A stretch of DNA of 64,000 nucleotides from an uncultured Desulfobacter sp. (GTDB taxonomy: Bacteria > Desulfobacterota > Desulfobacteria > Desulfobacterales > Desulfobacteraceae), in the NCBI RefSeq assembly GCF_963665355.1, contig NZ_OY762229.1:4526001-4590000 (forward strand). Direction: 5' to 3'. Position 1 is the stretch's first letter. Each line of letters begins with the position of its first letter. A program made the translations under genes and the position numbers. The notes under the pieces are model-generated. The model did no database searches. It saw only the letters and a program-made list of their open reading frames with translations, and was not told the origin of the DNA. Shown in pieces: positions 61,215 through 64,000 of the stretch.

Positions 61215-62588
61215 ATGGCGGTAGACCCGAATATTAAAATTGTTGTGGCAGATGATTCAGGCACCATGCGGATAATGTTCAAACAAATCCTGGAGAAAGC
61301 AGGATTTTCCAACCTTGTCATGGCGGTTAACGGTGCAGACGGCATTGAAAAAGTAAAAGCCGAAAAACCGGATCTTGTTATATCCGACTGGAACATGCCC
61401 ACGCTGGACGGCCTTGGGTTTCTCAAAAAACTAAGGGCCAGCGAAGAGTTCAAGGATCTGCCCTTTATTATGGCCACAGCCCAGGCTGACATGGGCCAGC
61501 AGAAAGTCATCCTTGAAGCTGGCGGTAATGCCCATTGCCCTAAACCGTTTAACGAGCAGGAAATAACAAAAGCAATCATAACGGCCTTCTCCGGGGGGGT
61601 AAAAAAACAGCGGGTAACAAAGCAGAGAAGCATTGTCGGCGGTCGTGTCGAGCTCAATGTGGCCCACATCCAGATCACCGATCACCTGGCTTTAGGTGCT
61701 CTCAAACACCGGATAGCCCAGGGCGATGTGGAACCCCAGTTCTTTGACTTAAGCACCAGCCTGATGGGAGGATGGAATCCCATACAGGAAGGCTTAGAAA
61801 GTGGGGAAATAGACTGTGCCTTTGTTCTGGCACCCATTGCCATGGATCTGTTTGCCTACGAGTCCCCTATTCAACTGGTTCTGTTTGCCCATAAAAACGG
61901 TTCCACATTTGTGCGCTCCAGGCACTATGACCACAGGTTCGACTCTTTGCAAAGCTTTTATAAATACAAGGTTGTGGATATTCCCCACAAAATGTCCGTT
62001 CACCACATGCTTGCCCATCAATTTCTAAAAGAACTGGGGTTGAAACCCGGAGTCCCTGGCGAAAAAGCCATTAATGTGCGTTTTGAGGTGGTTCCCCCCA
62101 TCAAGATGCCCGGAATTATGAAAGAAAATGAAGATGTGGGTGGCTTCATGGTGGCAGAGCCTGTGGCCACCAAAGCCATCAAGGGGGAAATCGGCAACCT
62201 GGAGTTCTATTCAGCCGCACGCTGGGAAAATCATCCATGCTGTATTGTGGCCATGCAAAAAGACTTTATCCAGAATCACCCAGAAGCGGTCCAGGAGTTT
62301 GTCACCCTGCTGGTGGAAACCGGTGAATACATTGAAAATGACAAGGCCAGAGCTGCCGACATTGCCGTAAAATTTTTGGATCCCGAAGGCAAAATGGGCT
62401 TAAATCCCCAGGTGCTTCAAAATGTATTCTCCCAGCCCATGGCCATCCGCTGGGACGGACTTTATCCGGAAGCAGCAGATCTGGATAAAATCCAAAAGTA
62501 CATGCATGATGTTATGGAAATCGGCAAAATTATTGACCTTGAAAAATTTATCGAACCTCATTTTGCCAAAATTGCATTCAATCGTTAG
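61215..62588 (+). CDS. Receiver-SBP fusion: CheY-type response-regulator domain joined to a cytoplasmic substrate-binding-like domain
   Basis: The 457-residue protein begins with a receiver domain (1-128) with all key residues: acidic pair D13-D14 in VADDSG, phosphoacceptor D58 in LVISDWNMP, T88 in IMATAQ and K110 in CPKPFN. A basic linker (VKKQRVTKQRSIVGG) leads to an SBP-like domain from about residue 144: RVELNVAHIQITDHLALGALKHRI ... GEIDCAFVLAPIAMDLFAYESPIQLVLFAHK ... WENHPCCIVAMQKDFIQNHPEAVQEFV. There is no signal peptide, so the sensor part is cytoplasmic. It follows the transporter genes by 58 bp with its own ribosome site (AAGGAG). I know of no described family with this exact fusion. 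Confidence 0.82.
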   Translation: MAVDPNIKIVVADDSGTMRIMFKQILEKAGFSNLVMAVNGADGIEKVKAEKPDLVISDWNMPTLDGLGFLKKLRASEEFKDLPFIMATAQADMGQQKVILEAGGNAHCPKPFNEQEITKAIITAFSGGVKKQRVTKQRSIVGGRVELNVAHIQITDHLALGALKHRIAQGDVEPQFFDLSTSLMGGWNPIQEGLESGEIDCAFVLAPIAMDLFAYESPIQLVLFAHKNGSTFVRSRHYDHRFDSLQSFYKYKVVDIPHKMSVHHMLAHQFLKELGLKPGVPGEKAINVRFEVVPPIKMPGIMKENEDVGGFMVAEPVATKAIKGEIGNLEFYSAARWENHPCCIVAMQKDFIQNHPEAVQEFVTLLVETGEYIENDKARAADIAVKFLDPEGKMGLNPQVLQNVFSQPMAIRWDGLYPEAADLDKIQKYMHDVMEIGKIIDLEKFIEPHFAKIAFNR

Positions 62589-62603
62589 TCAAAGGAGCTA
62601 TGC

Positions 62604-63248
62604 ATGAGAATTACAGATCCCCAGGTTATTGAGAACGGAGAAAAGGACCTCATTGCATCGGTCCAAAGAGATCTTGACCTTGATGCGGTCAGGGATCTGC
62701 TTAAGGATCGGCTGGCCGCAACAGTGCTGTCTCCTAAAGGCGGCCAGATCGTCGTACATGACAATGACGTGGCGTTCAGGCTCGACTATGAAATCAATCT
62801 GAATGGCAGCCTGCTGTTCAACCGAAACGGCGATCTGATTGAAGTCACTGATAACAAGCCCTGGGAACAAGAACCGAATGATGAAGATGAAGCACTGGAA
62901 TCGGATCTGAATCATGACCTTCAGGATACAGAGAACCAGAATACGGATAACCACGACAATGAGATACAAGATGCTGAACCCGCGCTTGATGAAATGGAAG
63001 ACCTTGAAAATGAGCCTGCATTTGATCAGGATGACTTAGACATCCTTAAAGCAGATGATGATGAGCTTATTGACGGGTTGCCCCAGGACAATGACGTGGA
63101 AAACATAAGCACGGATGAAATTCCGGATATTGCCTTCAACGACGAGGATGAAGACGAGGACAGGGATACCAGCCAGGATATGGGTGATGACGATATCAGT
63201 ACCATTCTTCAGGAAAGCCGTGATTTCTGGGAAAAGAAAAAAGAATAA
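62604..63248 (+). CDS. Highly acidic protein of unknown function
   Basis: The 214-residue protein has an N-terminal folded part (about 1-90: DPQVIENGEKDLIASVQRDLDLDAVRDLLKDRLAATVLSPKGGQIVVHDNDVAFRLDYEINLNGSLLFNRNGDLIEVTD). The rest is almost pure Asp/Glu/Asn (segments such as EDEDEDRDTSQDMGDDD), ending in LQESRDFWEKKKE. It is 15 bp downstream of the receiver fusion and likely the last gene of the operon. The acidic tail could mimic nucleic acid or bind metal or a partner; nothing identifies it. Confidence 0.7.
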   Translation: MRITDPQVIENGEKDLIASVQRDLDLDAVRDLLKDRLAATVLSPKGGQIVVHDNDVAFRLDYEINLNGSLLFNRNGDLIEVTDNKPWEQEPNDEDEALESDLNHDLQDTENQNTDNHDNEIQDAEPALDEMEDLENEPAFDQDDLDILKADDDELIDGLPQDNDVENISTDEIPDIAFNDEDEDEDRDTSQDMGDDDISTILQESRDFWEKKKE

Positions 63249-63815
63249 TGCCAGGTGTACTTAGTTCCTTATTCCATCCCCCCCCCCAAGACTATCAGCT
63301 AATATTGGGATACGAGGACATCTGTATTTTTTAAGGCAGGCCGTATCCCAATTAGGCAGGATCTCATATATAGTCAATGCACAGGCCTTTTGCATTTTTC
63401 ATGCAGTTTATTTTTTACCCTCCCTTTTTTACTTTTTGATCAATTCAAGCAATTCATTGCCAGAAGAATAACCAGAGTAGAATTGCAGCATAATGGCCGC
63501 AGTCTGGTTAATTATACCAGTGCTCCCAAGCGTCCGGCGGTGTATCGCTGGAAGCCTCAGTGTCATCAAGGGTCTTTTAGCCATCGGGCTTCGTAAAATG
63601 CGTTATCATTCTTGCTCATCCCACATGACACAAATTACAATGAATAACTTTATTAAAAATAAAGTTATTTTAAATAAAGTTATTCATTAAATACCTTCCA
63701 TTTAATTCAATTAAACAAAAATATTCTATTTTAATTTATCTTTTTGAGTGTTATTACCTGTACCGTTTTAAGGTGTTCATAAATTGACAACAATATTCTC
63801 TGAGGAGTGCATATC
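63249..63815. other. Gene-free region before the FMN/glutamate-synthase gene
   Basis: This 567-bp gap contains a run of ten C at 63278-63287 and the inverted-repeat cluster at 63639-63688. Plus-strand ORFs at 63390-63596 and 63493-63690 lack ribosome sites and recognisable sequence and are probably not genes. Confidence 0.45.
63639..63688. promoter_or_regulatory. Tripartite AT-rich inverted repeat with alternative hairpins
   Basis: The left arm at 63639-63654 (AATGAATAACTTTATT) is fully complementary to the right arm 63673-63688. Its inner 12 bases also pair perfectly with a middle copy AATAAAGTTATT at 63658-63669 with a 3-nt loop. Two mutually exclusive hairpins are therefore possible. It lies about 130 bp upstream of the last gene and may be an operator cluster or leader switch. 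Confidence 0.4.
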
Positions 63816-64000
63816 ATGGAGATGAGATTTTCAAAGGGAAACGATGCGTTAGGAACCAAAAACCGGGGAGATTCTTGCGAGTCAAGCCTGTGCACCCTGT
63901 GCCGGGCGGATTGTGTGGGGAAATGTGAAACATGGCTGTCCAGTATGGTGGGCAGAAAATTACTCTATCCCCGAAGTTTTGGTCTGGTGACCGCCGGGGC
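63816..64000 (+). CDS. FMN-binding glutamate-synthase-family protein, N-terminal fragment (cut by window edge)
   Basis: Only 61 codons are visible. The ATG at 63816 has GAGGAG 8 nt upstream. The N-terminus CTLCRADCVGKCETWLSSMVGRKLLYPRSFGLVTAG has a cysteine-rich lead and the LLYPR-FG-TAG stretch typical of the glutamate-synthase-like FMN oxidoreductases of sulfate reducers. The reaction is not known for this subfamily. Identity is tentative because most of the gene is outside the window. Confidence 0.6.
   Translation, partial: MEMRFSKGNDALGTKNRGDSCESSLCTLCRADCVGKCETWLSSMVGRKLLYPRSFGLVTAG

Noticed and set aside
1-64000. CRISPR arrays, tRNA, rRNA and prophage
   Set aside because: I saw no regularly spaced repeats, no cloverleaf-like sequence with conserved tRNA boxes, no rRNA sequence and no phage structural genes. 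Reading by eye could miss a degenerate tRNA.

Overview
The window looks like chromosomal DNA of a sulfate-reducing deltaproteobacterium of the Desulfobacteraceae/Desulfobacterota type. The main reasons are an intact dsrC next to a siroheme-decarboxylase-like AhbA/B gene, a PxxKW-type cysteine-rich protein, a giant 2-hydroxyacyl-CoA dehydratase activator, a long acyl-CoA dehydrogenase beside a phasin-like gene, and the start of an FMN-binding glutamate-synthase-family gene at the right edge. The assignment rests on gene content and protein style; no rRNA or tRNA gene was found.

Layout. 1-3.3 kb: a truncated lipoprotein-release permease, lysS, a transglutaminase-like protein and a MarR regulator, all on the minus strand. 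3.5-6.4 kb: a SNF2 helicase preceded by a short overlapping leader ORF. 6.4-13.5 kb: an accessory, gene-poor stretch with a DUF5610-like protein, a methyltransferase, a GNAT enzyme, a 145-bp MITE-like element, a decayed ISAs1-type transposase, a CheD-like protein lacking its catalytic cysteine coupled to an HDOD protein, and several unknowns. 13.5-24 kb: a large exported GH57/GH38-like protein, dgkA, a small RHH-like protein, a helicase-nuclease fusion resembling MrfA plus MrfB, an arginase, a histidine phosphatase and cmoAB. 24-36 kb: a frameshifted FMN-dependent 2-hydroxy-acid dehydrogenase, a PLP sulfur-amino-acid lyase, truA, a ClC channel, an aminotransferase, kdsD-pfk, an LpoA-like lipoprotein and miaA. 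36-41 kb: dsrC, the AhbA/B-like gene, a nitrilase and the mlaE-mlaF-mlaD-mlaA operon. 41-53 kb: an RHH-domain protein with the 1409-residue activator/dehydratase fusion, then comEC, murA, an MFS transporter and an MBL hydrolase. 53-57 kb: acyl-CoA dehydrogenase, phasin-like protein and UbiB kinase.

57.4-63.2 kb is the most interesting block. One compact plus-strand operon encodes a cytoplasmic substrate-binding-protein (SBP)-like protein, an ABC ATPase with an altered signature motif, a Tat-exported SBP, an ABC permease, a protein fusing a complete CheY-type receiver to a second cytoplasmic SBP-like domain, and a very acidic protein. The SBP domains look like paralogues, as they share a motif around 'NHPCC'. 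The arrangement suggests a NrtABC/SsuABC-type importer whose ligand is also sensed inside the cell and tied to phosphorelay signalling. This is an inference; the ligand is unknown.

Other points: a three-copy dispersed palindromic repeat, a 16-bp perfect terminator after dsrC, and candidate operators in front of the marR, RHH and acyl-CoA dehydrogenase genes. All functional statements come from reading the sequence and remembered family features; no database search was run.
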